A stretch of DNA of 49,924 nucleotides, taken from positions 1 to 49,924 of the forward strand of contig NZ_JXRQ01000012.1 in the NCBI RefSeq assembly GCF_000829445.1, in the 5' to 3' direction. Below, piece by piece: positions 16,764-25,328 of this stretch. Each line of letters starts with the position of its first letter. Position 1 is the first letter of the stretch. Under the pieces are notes generated by a model. It was given only the letters and a program-made list of their open reading frames with translations. It searched no databases and was not told the origin of the DNA. The DNA comes from Jeotgalibacillus alimentarius. Its GTDB lineage: Bacteria > Bacillota > Bacilli > Bacillales > Jeotgalibacillaceae. Both the position numbers and the translations under genes were made by a program.

Positions 16764-16861
16764 AGTTTTATGACACACCTAACAGATTGAATGATAATCA
16801 GTCTCTATAATAAGTAAAATATATTAAATAGTGAAGTTGCTTTAAAGGAGCGATTTAATCG

Positions 16862-18079
16862 ATGAAAAAAACAACTATTCTTTTAACTGGTTTGCTGCTC
16901 GCCGGCTGCAGTGCACAGTCAGATACAGAAGAGATTGACCTTTCAAGTCAGTCATGGGAAGACATTACAGAAACGGCAGCAGGTGAGACGGTGCGTCTTT
17001 ATATGTGGGGCGGGGACACAGGGATTAACAGCTACATTGATGAGTATGCAATTCCTGCGCTGCAAGAAGAATATGACGTCACACTAGAGAGAATTCCACT
17101 TAATACAAATGAAATTATTCAGAAGCTTGAAACTGAAAAAAGAGCGGATCAGGATGAAGGGACGATTGATCTGATCTGGATGAATGGTGAGAACTTTAAG
17201 CGTGCGAAAGAGGGAGACCTTCTATTTGGACCTTTTGTTGAAGAAATTCCCTCGTATCAGGATTATTACCAGGCAGAGGATTATGAGTATGATTTCGGTA
17301 CAGCGACTGAAGGCTACGAAGCACCGTGGGGAAAAGTTCAGTTTGTTTTCCAATATGATTCGGCAGTTGTAGATACGCCGCCTTCAACACTTGATGAGCT
17401 TGCAGATTGGGTAGCAGAAAACCCCGGGAGATTCACTTATCCTGAAGCAAGTGACTTTACAGGCAATGCCTTCATCAGACACGTAATGCTCGGCAAAGCT
17501 GTAGAAGCTGAGGAACTGCTTGGTGAACCTTATGAGCCGCTGGAAGAAGAGCAGTCAGCAGCTATGTGGGACTTTCTGAATCAGCTTGAACCTGATCTAT
17601 GGAGAGGCGGGGAGACCTATCCTGCTTCACTTGAAGAGCTTGACCGCCTGTACAGCCAGGGGGAAGTGTGGATGACGATGGGATACAATGAGGCGCGTGC
17701 TGAATCACTCGTGCGTGACGGTATCTTCCCTGAAACAACTGAATCGTTTGTGCTTGAAGATCCCGGCTCAATCGGAAATACACATTTTCTATCAATTCCT
17801 TATAACAGCCCGAATAAAGAAGCTGCTATGGCAGCGATCGATTTCTTTTTAAGCCCGGATGCTCAGCTTGAAAAACTGAAGCCTGATTACTGGGGAGAAA
17901 GCACCCCGCTTGATCCGGCGAGCTTAAGTGAAGAACAGCGTGCAGCATTTGATGAACTTGATCGCGGACAAACCGTTCCGGATGCAGAAAAGCTTGCTGA
18001 CACGTATATTTCTGAAGTAGACGCAGACTACGTGGAATGGATCGAATCGGAGTGGCGTAATGAAGTGGCAGCGGACTAA
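16862..18079 (+). CDS. ABC importer substrate-binding lipoprotein, YnjB-like
   Basis: A 405-residue extracytoplasmic solute receptor. The signal peptide ends in the lipobox LLAGC (Cys at about 16), so it is lipid-anchored. RLYMWGGDTGINSYIDEYAI and the GEVWMTMGYNEARAESLV stretch fit the YnjB branch (COG4134-type) of the iron/thiamine/polyamine-binding superfamily; the actual ligand is unknown. AAAGGAG precedes the ATG. Its 3' end overlaps the next gene by 20 bp, and four genes in a row encode a complete importer. Confidence 0.87.
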   Translation: MKKTTILLTGLLLAGCSAQSDTEEIDLSSQSWEDITETAAGETVRLYMWGGDTGINSYIDEYAIPALQEEYDVTLERIPLNTNEIIQKLETEKRADQDEGTIDLIWMNGENFKRAKEGDLLFGPFVEEIPSYQDYYQAEDYEYDFGTATEGYEAPWGKVQFVFQYDSAVVDTPPSTLDELADWVAENPGRFTYPEASDFTGNAFIRHVMLGKAVEAEELLGEPYEPLEEEQSAAMWDFLNQLEPDLWRGGETYPASLEELDRLYSQGEVWMTMGYNEARAESLVRDGIFPETTESFVLEDPGSIGNTHFLSIPYNSPNKEAAMAAIDFFLSPDAQLEKLKPDYWGESTPLDPASLSEEQRAAFDELDRGQTVPDAEKLADTYISEVDADYVEWIESEWRNEVAAD

Positions 18080-18923
18080 CGGATTGCTTCTGCTGCTTCT
18101 GCCGGCTTATGCATTCTTACTGCTTGCCGGAGGAAGTTTTATACTCGCCTTCATCGAAAGTACGGGCAACGGTGAAGGATTCACATGGACTTATTACTTA
18201 TCACTATTCGACCGTCGCGAGCTGACAGACGGTCTGACCTACAGTATATGGATTACAGTCAGCTCTACAGCCGTTGCCCTGATCATTGGCTGGCTGATCG
18301 TCAGAAGCTTTTACCGTCTGATTTATGGGAATGCAAAGTGGCTCGTGTGGATTCCGATGCTGTTTCCGCATTTTGTGTGGGGGTATTTTGTGCTCCTTTT
18401 ACTTGGACAGAGCGGACTGATCTCAACTGCACTGGTTCAAAGCGGCCTGCTTGAGGACCGGACATTATTTCCAGTGCTCGTACAGGACAGAAGCGGGATT
18501 GGTATTTTTATCACCTATGTATGGAAGGAGATCCCCTTCGTCATCTTAATGCTGCTTCCTGTATATATGCAGCTCCCGCGTCAGTTCCAGGAAGTGAATA
18601 CAGTGCTTGGCGGAGGCCGGAGAGATTGGTTCAAAACGGTTGAATGGCCGTGGGTAAAGCCGGTGATGTTTGAGACTGCACTGATTATTACGGCATTTAT
18701 CTTTACTGCCTATGAGGTGCCTGGGCTGCTCGGGGTGTCTTACCCGCAAATGACACCAGTCATTGCCTATGAGTGGTTCTACAGCGCTGCAGTTGAAGAG
18801 AGGTCAATGGCCTTCGCGCTCTTAATGCTTACCGCCTTTATATTAGGTGCATGCGCATTGACAGGCTTCGCGCTGATGAATAAAAGAAGAATGCTGCTGT
18901 CAAAGAGCAGTCATCGCTATTAG
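18060..18923 (+). CDS. ABC importer permease 1 (YnjC N-half-like)
   Basis: 287 aa, about six membrane helices with a typical EAA-type loop (about 185-205, RQFQEVNTVLGGGRRDWFKT). The ATG lies inside the end of the receptor gene, with GGAG 7 nt upstream, giving a 20-bp overlap and likely coupled translation. It pairs with the next permease; in Escherichia coli YnjC the two halves are fused into one protein. The substrate is unknown. Confidence 0.87.
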   Translation: MKWQRTNGLLLLLLPAYAFLLLAGGSFILAFIESTGNGEGFTWTYYLSLFDRRELTDGLTYSIWITVSSTAVALIIGWLIVRSFYRLIYGNAKWLVWIPMLFPHFVWGYFVLLLLGQSGLISTALVQSGLLEDRTLFPVLVQDRSGIGIFITYVWKEIPFVILMLLPVYMQLPRQFQEVNTVLGGGRRDWFKTVEWPWVKPVMFETALIITAFIFTAYEVPGLLGVSYPQMTPVIAYEWFYSAAVEERSMAFALLMLTAFILGACALTGFALMNKRRMLLSKSSHRY

Positions 18924-18932
18924 GAGGGAAGA

Positions 18933-19721
18933 ATGAAAAAGAATATTTTTTATATCAGTTGTGTGATCTTCTTTTTAATTCCCGTCCTTTTACTGATGTT
19001 AAAAAGTCTGACCACTCCATGGCGTTCAGGTGCTTTGCCGGACTGGACACTCAGAGGCTGGGAAACAGTCTTTCAGGATAGCAGAGTGATTGAATCGATG
19101 ATCATCACGCTCGGCATTGCGCTTGCTGTTGCACTGATTAATTTGATCGTGGGAATTCCTGTTGCAAAAGCACTTTCCCACCGTTCTTTTAAGCTGAAAA
19201 ACACGATTGAGGTGCTTCTGCTATTACCACTCTTCCTGCCGGTAATGGCCGCTGCGATGGGGCTTCACATCACCATGATCCGTCTCGGACTCGCAAATAC
19301 GTGGATCGGTGTTACGGTTGTTCACCTGGTGCCGACTATACCCTATGCAATTAAAGTATTAAAAGCAGGATATGACCGGATTCCACAGGATATGCTCAAT
19401 CAGGGCAGAATGCTAAAAGCAGGAGTCTGGCACGCTTTCCGCACGATTGAACTGCCACTTCTTATACCAAGCATCAGAAGTGCGATCTTTCTCGCCGTCA
19501 CAATCAGTGCAGGTCAATATGTATTGACCGCTATTATTGGCGGAGGCAGCGTGATTACGATGCCGATTATTTATTATCCATTTTTGCAGTCAGCAGATGA
19601 TACTGTTATGTCTGCATTTTCAGTTGCATTTGTACTGATTCCTGCCGCCGCCATTCTCATTGCAGAAGCAGCTGCAATGGCACTTGCAGGCAGATTATTC
19701 ATAAAAAGGAGGAGCATATAG
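18933..19721 (+). CDS. ABC importer permease 2 (YnjC C-half-like)
   Basis: 262 aa, six helices, with the EAA loop IPQDMLNQGRMLKAGVWHAF (about 151-170). AGGAGGG precedes the ATG, 9 bp after the first permease. Its TAG stop shares one base with the GTG start of the ATPase, so the operon continues without a gap. Confidence 0.87.
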   Translation: MKKNIFYISCVIFFLIPVLLLMLKSLTTPWRSGALPDWTLRGWETVFQDSRVIESMIITLGIALAVALINLIVGIPVAKALSHRSFKLKNTIEVLLLLPLFLPVMAAAMGLHITMIRLGLANTWIGVTVVHLVPTIPYAIKVLKAGYDRIPQDMLNQGRMLKAGVWHAFRTIELPLLIPSIRSAIFLAVTISAGQYVLTAIIGGGSVITMPIIYYPFLQSADDTVMSAFSVAFVLIPAAAILIAEAAAMALAGRLFIKRRSI

Positions 19722-20686
19722 TGAGTCTCCCCTATCTGGAAGTAAAAAACGTCTCCAAACAATTTCATACATCAAATATCTTTAATGACTTGTCATTCTC
19801 TCTTCATAAAGGTGAGATACTGTCACTCGCAGGTCCTTCAGGCACAGGGAAGTCCACGCTTCTTCGCTGTCTGGCAGGACTGGATCATTTTTCAGATGGA
19901 GAAGTGCTGATCGAAGGTTCCGACCTGTTAGCGATGCAGGTGAAACAGCGTCCGGTTGGCATGGTTTTTCAGCAGGCGCTGCTGTTTCCGCATCTGACAT
20001 TGTTAGAAAACGTTGCTTACGGGAAAAAGATTACGCATGGCAAAAAAGAAGCGTATGAGATGGCGCGCAGTTATCTGAAGGAAGTAGGGCTTGAAACTCA
20101 TGTGAAGCAATATCCCCACGAGCTTTCAGGCGGTCAGCAGCAGCGTGCAGCGCTGGTCAGAGCCATGCTGTTAAAGCCGAAGCTCCTGCTGCTCGATGAA
20201 CCTTTCTCAAGCCTTGACCCGGGTCTCAGAAAAGAACTGAGAGAATGGGTCAGAACTTTTTTGAAAAAAGAAAACATGACATCCATTTTCGTTACCCATG
20301 ATAAAGACGAAGCCATGCTGCTCGGCGACCGGACAGCTGTCATGGCTGAAGGCAGACTGCAGCAGATCGGCCTCCCTCATGAGCTTTACCACAATCCGGA
20401 CAATGCACTTGTCGCCGAACTGTATTCAGATGTGATCGTACTCGATGAAGCACGGTACTGCCCGGCTGAAAAAGCCAGCTGGCATACAGAAATAAAAGAG
20501 GGGCATGAGTGGTTTGAGGCAGAGTGGGTAAATGAAACATATCACTTCGGCAGGAAATTGGCGCACGTGAAGCTATCCGCAACCGGTCGCCGCATCACAA
20601 TCCCGGCAGGCGAGTCGGGAAAAGAAGCGAGCGGCTATGTAACAATTCCACCAGAAGCAATCAGATATTTTAGAGAGTCATCTTAA
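19721..20686 (+). CDS. ABC importer ATPase subunit (YnjD-like)
   Basis: Cytoplasmic motor of the importer, 321 aa. Walker A GPSGTGKST (about 38-46), Q-loop VFQQALLFPH, signature LSGGQQQRAALVRAM, Walker B LLLLDEPFSSLD and switch VTHD are all intact; a C-terminal regulatory beta domain of about 90 residues follows. The GTG start has AGGAGG 8 nt upstream and overlaps the previous stop by one base. The stop codon TAA is the first triplet of an 8-bp target duplication made by the adjacent repeat element. Confidence 0.9.
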   Translation: MSLPYLEVKNVSKQFHTSNIFNDLSFSLHKGEILSLAGPSGTGKSTLLRCLAGLDHFSDGEVLIEGSDLLAMQVKQRPVGMVFQQALLFPHLTLLENVAYGKKITHGKKEAYEMARSYLKEVGLETHVKQYPHELSGGQQQRAALVRAMLLKPKLLLLDEPFSSLDPGLRKELREWVRTFLKKENMTSIFVTHDKDEAMLLGDRTAVMAEGRLQQIGLPHELYHNPDNALVAELYSDVIVLDEARYCPAEKASWHTEIKEGHEWFEAEWVNETYHFGRKLAHVKLSATGRRITIPAGESGKEASGYVTIPPEAIRYFRESS

Positions 20687-20691
20687 AAGAA

Positions 20692-20768
20692 GGGTTTGTT
20701 AAAGTCCAATATTGTTTTAGCACAGCTGGTGATTGGAGTGGAAATCAACAGCCACCTTTAACAAAGCT
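20692..20768. repeat. Minimal 77-bp family 1 MITE with 8-bp target duplication
   Basis: Both ends of the family 1 element are kept (GGGTTTGTTAAAG left; AGCTTTGTTAAAG on the other strand at the right) but the roughly 120-bp GC-rich core is missing. The junction GATTGGAGTGGAAATC fits loss between two GCGGAA direct repeats present in full copies. TAAAAGAA flanks it exactly at 20684-20691 and 20769-20776. Confidence 0.85.
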
Positions 20769-20795
20769 TAAAAGAAATAAGAAAGGGGGCAGGGT

Positions 20796-21461
20796 ATGAA
20801 CAGAAAAACAGTGTTAGCGATCATTGGGATACTACTCGCTGCAGCGGGCTTGTACTGGTTTAACAGAACGTATCTGAATGTATCGCCTGTGGATATTCAG
20901 CAATGGATCCAGTCGCTGCACTGGTGGGGCCCACTGTTATTTATCCTGATCTATATGGTCAGGCCCCTGATTCTGTTTCCTGCTTCAGTCCTGTCAATCG
21001 CAGGTGGTCTTGCTTTTGGGGCAGTATTCGGATTTATCTATATTATGATTGGAGCGGTACTGAGTGCGATTGTTGCATACTTTATCGCCCGCCGTTTTAA
21101 TCGGTCATTTGTTAAAAAAATTCAGGACCCCAGAGTGCAGCTGGTTACGTCAAAGATGGAAGAGAAGGGGTTTTTGTACGTGCTGATTCTGAGACTGGCA
21201 CCTCTTTTGAACTTTGATCTTGTCAGTTACTCTGCAGGACTCGCAAACGTCAAGCTGAAGGATTTCACCCTGGCGACAATCATCGGGATTATTCCCGGCA
21301 CATTTGGCTACAGCTTTTTGGGATCCAGTGTAGCAGAAGGGGATATGAGAATTATTTTACTTGGCCTTGCATTCCTTGTCGCATTCATTACGGTTTCGTT
21401 CATATTCAGAAAGAAAGTAGCTGTATGGCTTGGCCTTCAAAAAGAGAAAAAAGAAGAGTAG
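20796..21461 (+). CDS. TVP38/TMEM64 (DedA-superfamily) membrane protein
   Basis: 221 aa, about five hydrophobic segments. RPLILFPASVLSIAGGLAFG followed by AVFGF and the GTFGYSFLGSS segment are hallmarks of the VTT/SNARE-associated domain; such proteins are implicated in lipid scrambling and membrane homeostasis. AAGGGGG precedes the ATG. It ends 3 bp before a CDP-alcohol phosphatidyltransferase gene, so a joint role in phospholipid metabolism is inferred. Confidence 0.87.
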   Translation: MNRKTVLAIIGILLAAAGLYWFNRTYLNVSPVDIQQWIQSLHWWGPLLFILIYMVRPLILFPASVLSIAGGLAFGAVFGFIYIMIGAVLSAIVAYFIARRFNRSFVKKIQDPRVQLVTSKMEEKGFLYVLILRLAPLLNFDLVSYSAGLANVKLKDFTLATIIGIIPGTFGYSFLGSSVAEGDMRIILLGLAFLVAFITVSFIFRKKVAVWLGLQKEKKEE

Positions 21462-21464
21462 GGG

Positions 21465-22055
21465 GTGCTGACACTGCTTGATACATATGGAAGAAAGTAT
21501 GCGGAGCCGGTTATTCGTAAAACGGCGGACCGGTTTTTAACATTTGGCTGGACCGCTAATCAGGTCACCATTGGCGCATTTATCATCGGATCAGCTTCCG
21601 GCATCATTTATTATCTCGGCTTCCCGATTCTTGCTGTGATTGTCCTGTGGCTTTCAGGATTTCTTGATGCTGTGGATGGATCAATGGCACGCGCAACGAA
21701 GACCTCACCTTTTGGAACAGTGATGGATGTCACCTTTGACCGTATTGTTGAGATCAGTGTCATCCTTGGTGTCGCTTTTCTTTATCCTGACATCATGTGG
21801 GCGGCGCTTTTGTTAATGGCGTCTATTGTCATTTCAATGACGATCTTTTTAACAGTCGGGAACGTATCTGAGAATAATGGGGTAAAGTCCTTCCGCTATC
21901 AGGCAGGACTTGCTGAAAGAACGGAAGGCTTTCTTTTCCTGAGCGTGATGATGCTCGCACCATCCATCGTTTTATGGACAACCCTCACATTCTTCGCAGT
22001 CGAAATATTTACCGCAGGACAGCGGTTTATGGAGGCGAAGAGGTTGTTGGGATGA
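21465..22055 (+). CDS. CDP-alcohol phosphatidyltransferase family protein
   Basis: 196-residue membrane enzyme that transfers a phosphatidyl group from CDP-diacylglycerol to an alcohol. The complete catalytic motif DxxDGxxAR-N7-GxxxDxxxD is seen as DAVDGSMAR...GTVMDVTFD at about 67-92. The acceptor alcohol cannot be inferred. The GTG at 21465 is taken as start, three bases after the upstream stop; its ribosome site is weak, so coupling to the upstream gene is likely. A strong terminator follows. Confidence 0.87.
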   Translation: MLTLLDTYGRKYAEPVIRKTADRFLTFGWTANQVTIGAFIIGSASGIIYYLGFPILAVIVLWLSGFLDAVDGSMARATKTSPFGTVMDVTFDRIVEISVILGVAFLYPDIMWAALLLMASIVISMTIFLTVGNVSENNGVKSFRYQAGLAERTEGFLFLSVMMLAPSIVLWTTLTFFAVEIFTAGQRFMEAKRLLG

Positions 22056-22095
22056 GCCCTGTTCTCATCGTCCGTAGAGAAGAAAGGCGGTTACA

Positions 22096-22131
22096 AAAAA
22101 GCACAGAGCGATGGACCGCTCTGTGCTTTTT
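22096..22131. terminator. Bidirectional terminator between CDP-alcohol transferase and ABC exporter genes
   Basis: AAAAAGCACAGAGCG and CGCTCTGTGCTTTTT form a perfect 15-bp stem with a 6-nt loop, serving the two convergent genes. Confidence 0.9.
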
Positions 22132-22132
22132 C

Positions 22133-23866
22133 CTATTGCGCCAGCTGTTGTTCAGCAAACTCCCGGTAAAGCGGGTGCGTCTCAATCAGCTGACTATGTG
22201 AACCGATCCCTGTGATCCGGCCTTTTTCAATAAAGATTATCTTATCCGCATCCACAATCGTGGACAAGCGGTGTGCAATGACAAATGTTGTTCGGCCTTC
22301 CATCAGCCGTGTCAGCGCCTGCTGTACAATGCCCTCAGACTGACTATCAAGACTGGCCGTCGCTTCATCCATCATCAGAATCTTTGGATCCCTCAGAAAA
22401 GCCCGCGCAATGGCAATCCGCTGTCTCTGTCCGCCTGACAGCTTCACGCCACGCTCGCCAACCTCTGTATGCAGTCCTTCAGGGAATTCCCTGATAAAAG
22501 GCTCTGCATAAGCCATTGCGGCAACTTCCCACAATCGTTCATCGCTGATTGACTCCGCATCTGTTAACCCGTAAGTTAAATTATCTCGAATCGTCCCCGC
22601 CATCATCGGACTATCCTGGGACACGTAGCCAATCTGGCTGCGCCACGCATCCATAGAAAGACTGGTCACCGGCGTGTCTCCGATGAAAATGGCACCATCA
22701 GAAGGCTCATAAAAACGCTCGATCAACCCGAACATGGTTGTTTTTCCGCCACCACTTGGCCCCGCAAAGGCAACCATCTCACCCGGCTGCGCCTCAAATG
22801 ACACGTTAGATAAAATCGGTTCACCTTCTTCATAAGAGAAAGAAACATTCCGTACATGAACCGGCAGCCCGCTGATATCCATCTCATCACCGGAACGACC
22901 TGTTTCCTGAGGTGTATCTATAATCCCGATAATCCGTTCAGTCGCACCTTTTGCTTTTTGAAGCTGTGTAAAGAACATCGCAAACGACGTAATCGGAAAG
23001 ACAATCTGGAACAGGTAAAGCAAAAATGCCACAAGCGATCCGGTTGTCATAGACCCTTCAGCAACCCGGATCCCCCCGTAACCGATGATCACGACAATAA
23101 CAGCCATCATAATCAGATAGATAAGCGGTCCGACAATCGCAAAAATCCGCATCTCTTTTAATCCAAATGACAGCAGGTTAATAATCCCGCCTTTACCTTT
23201 CTCAGACTCGAATGTCTCTGCATTTGAAGCCTTCATCAACCTGATCTCACTTAGCGTCTGCTGGATCTTTCCGGTGAAGGTTGCCGTCTCATCCTGCAGT
23301 CCGCGTGAAATCTTAGACATCTGCCGTCCAAGCGGAATCATAATCCCGACTGTCACAGGTACAGAAATCAGCATCAACAGCGTCATCTTCCAATCCATAA
23401 TCAGCAGAATAATGACAGCACCGATAATCGTAATAATCCCGGTGATAAACTGAGGGAAGTGCTGTGAGATCAAATCTTTCACAATTCCAGTGTCATTGAC
23501 CACCCGGCTCACAGATTCACCGCTCGCCTTCTGATCATAATAACTGACAGGCAGCCGGATCATCTTTTCCCACATCTGTTCACGCAACCTTGCCACAACA
23601 ACCTGTCCGGTATAGCCGAGTAAATACATCGATCCCCCGTCAATCAGCGCCTGTACGATAAACACAATCGCAATCGCAGCCACAAGCCAGCCGTTCAGCT
23701 CTACAGAAAAACCATCAACCAGCTCCCTTGTCAGTAAAGGAATTGTCAGCCCTACAAGTGTTGTGAGGATACTCCCTGCAAGACCGAGCGACAGCGCCAG
23801 CCGTGGCACTTTTGTCGATAAAATTAACTGAATAAATGGTTTCAAACTCGTTTCATTATTTGCCAT
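22133..23866 (-). CDS. ABC exporter half-transporter (BmrA/multidrug type)
   Basis: 577-residue fused membrane-ATPase half transporter that works as a homodimer. Six helices (about 20-310) precede the nucleotide-binding domain with Walker A GPSGGGKTT (about 364), signature LSGGQRQRIAIARAFL, Walker B ILMMDEATASLD and the IAHRLST switch. Overall fit is to BmrA/YvcC-like exporters; the substrate is unknown (drugs or lipids). AGGAG lies 7 nt before the ATG. It is monocistronic, divergent from the FAD oxidoreductase. Confidence 0.9.
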   Translation of the reverse strand: MANNETSLKPFIQLILSTKVPRLALSLGLAGSILTTLVGLTIPLLTRELVDGFSVELNGWLVAAIAIVFIVQALIDGGSMYLLGYTGQVVVARLREQMWEKMIRLPVSYYDQKASGESVSRVVNDTGIVKDLISQHFPQFITGIITIIGAVIILLIMDWKMTLLMLISVPVTVGIMIPLGRQMSKISRGLQDETATFTGKIQQTLSEIRLMKASNAETFESEKGKGGIINLLSFGLKEMRIFAIVGPLIYLIMMAVIVVIIGYGGIRVAEGSMTTGSLVAFLLYLFQIVFPITSFAMFFTQLQKAKGATERIIGIIDTPQETGRSGDEMDISGLPVHVRNVSFSYEEGEPILSNVSFEAQPGEMVAFAGPSGGGKTTMFGLIERFYEPSDGAIFIGDTPVTSLSMDAWRSQIGYVSQDSPMMAGTIRDNLTYGLTDAESISDERLWEVAAMAYAEPFIREFPEGLHTEVGERGVKLSGGQRQRIAIARAFLRDPKILMMDEATASLDSQSEGIVQQALTRLMEGRTTFVIAHRLSTIVDADKIIFIEKGRITGIGSHSQLIETHPLYREFAEQQLAQ

Positions 23867-23948
23867 GATATACTCCTATTCTTAAAAATATGTATAGGTG
23901 AATTATATCTTATTTAACCCCGAAGAAGTGAGGCGGTGCCTGTATACT

Positions 23949-23977
23949 TTATTTTCAGGCTTCACGCCTGCTATGAT
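23949..23977 (+). promoter_or_regulatory. Candidate promoter with an operator-like palindrome
   Basis: CAGGC-N5-GCCTG (23957-23971) sits directly upstream of a TATGAT -10 (23972-23977), ahead of the FAD oxidoreductase gene; the -35 is poor. The palindrome could be a regulator site. Confidence 0.35.
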
Positions 23978-24001
23978 AGAGAAAACACACAGGAGGATTT
24001 T

Positions 24002-25087
24002 ATGAAAACAGTTATTCTTGCAGGGGGCGGTCACACGCATCTTGAAGTGCTGAAGCGCCTGTCATCACATCATGATGCTTCAGTAAAATGGATCCTCGTG
24101 TCAGCCTCACGCTACCATTACTATTCCGGTATGTTTTCAGGCTTTGCCGAAGGGTTATACTCAATAGAAGATATCCGGATTGATCTCAAACAATTATGCG
24201 AAAAGAAACGCATTCATTTTATAGAAGCAGCAGTAGAATCATTCGATCCTGAACATCAGACTGTCACGCTATCAGATGGAGAACAGCTTGCACTTGCATA
24301 CGACCGGCTTTCGCTCGATATCGGCTCTCATACAGCACCCGAACAGATCGAAGGACTTGCAGAAAGACAGACGCAGATGAAGCCTGCACACCTTTTTCCA
24401 GACAGAATCGAAGCCTGCCGCAAAGCAAAAGAACTCGTTATCATCGGAGGCGGTGCAGCAGCCTGTGAGATGGCGTTTTCGTTCCATCAGTGGAAACAGC
24501 AGCACGGACGCAAATACGACCGTATCACAGTGATCGCCTCAAACGAATTCATTGACCGTAAATCAGATCAGGTCATTGAATCCATGTTCGAGGAAAAAGG
24601 CATTCATTTTATAAAAAATGATTATGCTGTGAAAGTAACTGATCGTTACGTACTGACGCAAAATGAGAAAAACATTCTGTATCAGGAAGTCATCTTTCTC
24701 GGCGGGGCCCAGGCACCAAAACTGCTCGAAGCATCCGGGCTGCCCGTAGATCAGAAAGGATTTATGAAAGTAAACGCAGGATTGCAGACAATTGATGACA
24801 GCAGCATATTTGCAGCTGGCGACTGCGTAGCCCTTGTGACACATCCTGATCTGCCAAAGAGCGGGGTTTATGCAGTCAGACAGGGTGAAGTGCTCTATCA
24901 TAACCTGCTCGCAAGTCTTAACCGCGAGCCGCTCGCTGATTACACCCCGCAACAACGAGCGCTTATTCTGCTCTCGACAGGCGGTATGGAAGCACTCATG
25001 CTTTATGGTAATTGGCGTAAAGCCGGGCGCTGGGCATGGATGTGGAAGGATTATATTGATCGTGGTTATATGCGGAAGTATCAATAA
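24002..25087 (+). CDS. FAD/NAD(P)-dependent oxidoreductase, NDH-2/SelD-associated type
   Basis: 361-residue two-dinucleotide-fold flavoprotein. The N-terminal FAD site reads VILAGGGHTHLEVLKRL, the central NAD(P) site VIIGGGAAACEMAFSF, and the second FAD motif SSIFAAGDCVAL. GGGHTHLEVL resembles the NADH-dehydrogenase-like domain found fused to selenophosphate synthase in some organisms; no selD is nearby. It has no redox CxxC, so a quinone or other acceptor is likely. The ATG at 24002 has AGGAGG 5 nt upstream. It is a single-gene unit with a strong terminator. Confidence 0.83.
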   Translation: MKTVILAGGGHTHLEVLKRLSSHHDASVKWILVSASRYHYYSGMFSGFAEGLYSIEDIRIDLKQLCEKKRIHFIEAAVESFDPEHQTVTLSDGEQLALAYDRLSLDIGSHTAPEQIEGLAERQTQMKPAHLFPDRIEACRKAKELVIIGGGAAACEMAFSFHQWKQQHGRKYDRITVIASNEFIDRKSDQVIESMFEEKGIHFIKNDYAVKVTDRYVLTQNEKNILYQEVIFLGGAQAPKLLEASGLPVDQKGFMKVNAGLQTIDDSSIFAAGDCVALVTHPDLPKSGVYAVRQGEVLYHNLLASLNREPLADYTPQQRALILLSTGGMEALMLYGNWRKAGRWAWMWKDYIDRGYMRKYQ

Positions 25088-25093
25088 GCAGAT

Positions 25094-25129
25094 AAAAGCC
25101 CGTAAACGTGTGTGCGTTTACGGGCTTTT
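25094..25129. terminator. Terminator after the FAD oxidoreductase gene
   Basis: AAAAGCCCGTAAACG and CGTTTACGGGCTTTT form a perfect 15-bp stem with a 6-nt loop. Confidence 0.9.
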
Positions 25130-25185
25130 GGGTTGTTGTGTGAGGTTATGAATATGAAATGGGGTTAGGACAAAAGGCCTGAAGT

Positions 25186-25311
25186 GTCGAACATGCGTGT
25201 GTGAGCGTCGAACATCGGCGGTTTTACGCCGAACACGACGCTGTATCCGTCGAACACCCGCACATTTGCGTCGAACACCACATGTTTTACGCCGAACCAC
25301 GAACCACACAA
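25186..25311. repeat. Tandem array 1: 21-bp units, core GYCGAACA
   Basis: Units begin exactly every 21 bp at 25186, 25207, 25228, 25249, 25270 and 25291 (the last diverged). Each starts GTCGAACA or GCCGAACA; positions 9-20 vary freely and position 21 is usually C. A CACAA tandem (25305-25327) links it to the 3' end of the convergent symporter gene. On the + strand the array keeps an open frame reading VEHxxxx/AEHxxxx, but no ribosome site or start supports coding. Confidence 0.8.
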
Positions 25312-25328
25312 CACAACACAACACAACC

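Noticed and set aside
16781-16811. Fur-like box (TGATAAT) before the YnjB-like operon
   Set aside because: Only one half matches; the second half of the palindrome is absent, so iron control cannot be claimed.
25186-25311. CRISPR-like array
   Set aside because: Units are 21 bp with an 8-bp conserved core; there are no 23-37-bp repeats with unique 30-40-bp spacers and no cas genes.
25118-25324. Arg-rich minus-strand ORF (VRRxxxx heptads) over array 1
   Set aside because: The frame exists only because the unit is 21 bp; it has no ribosome site and runs through the upstream gene's terminator.
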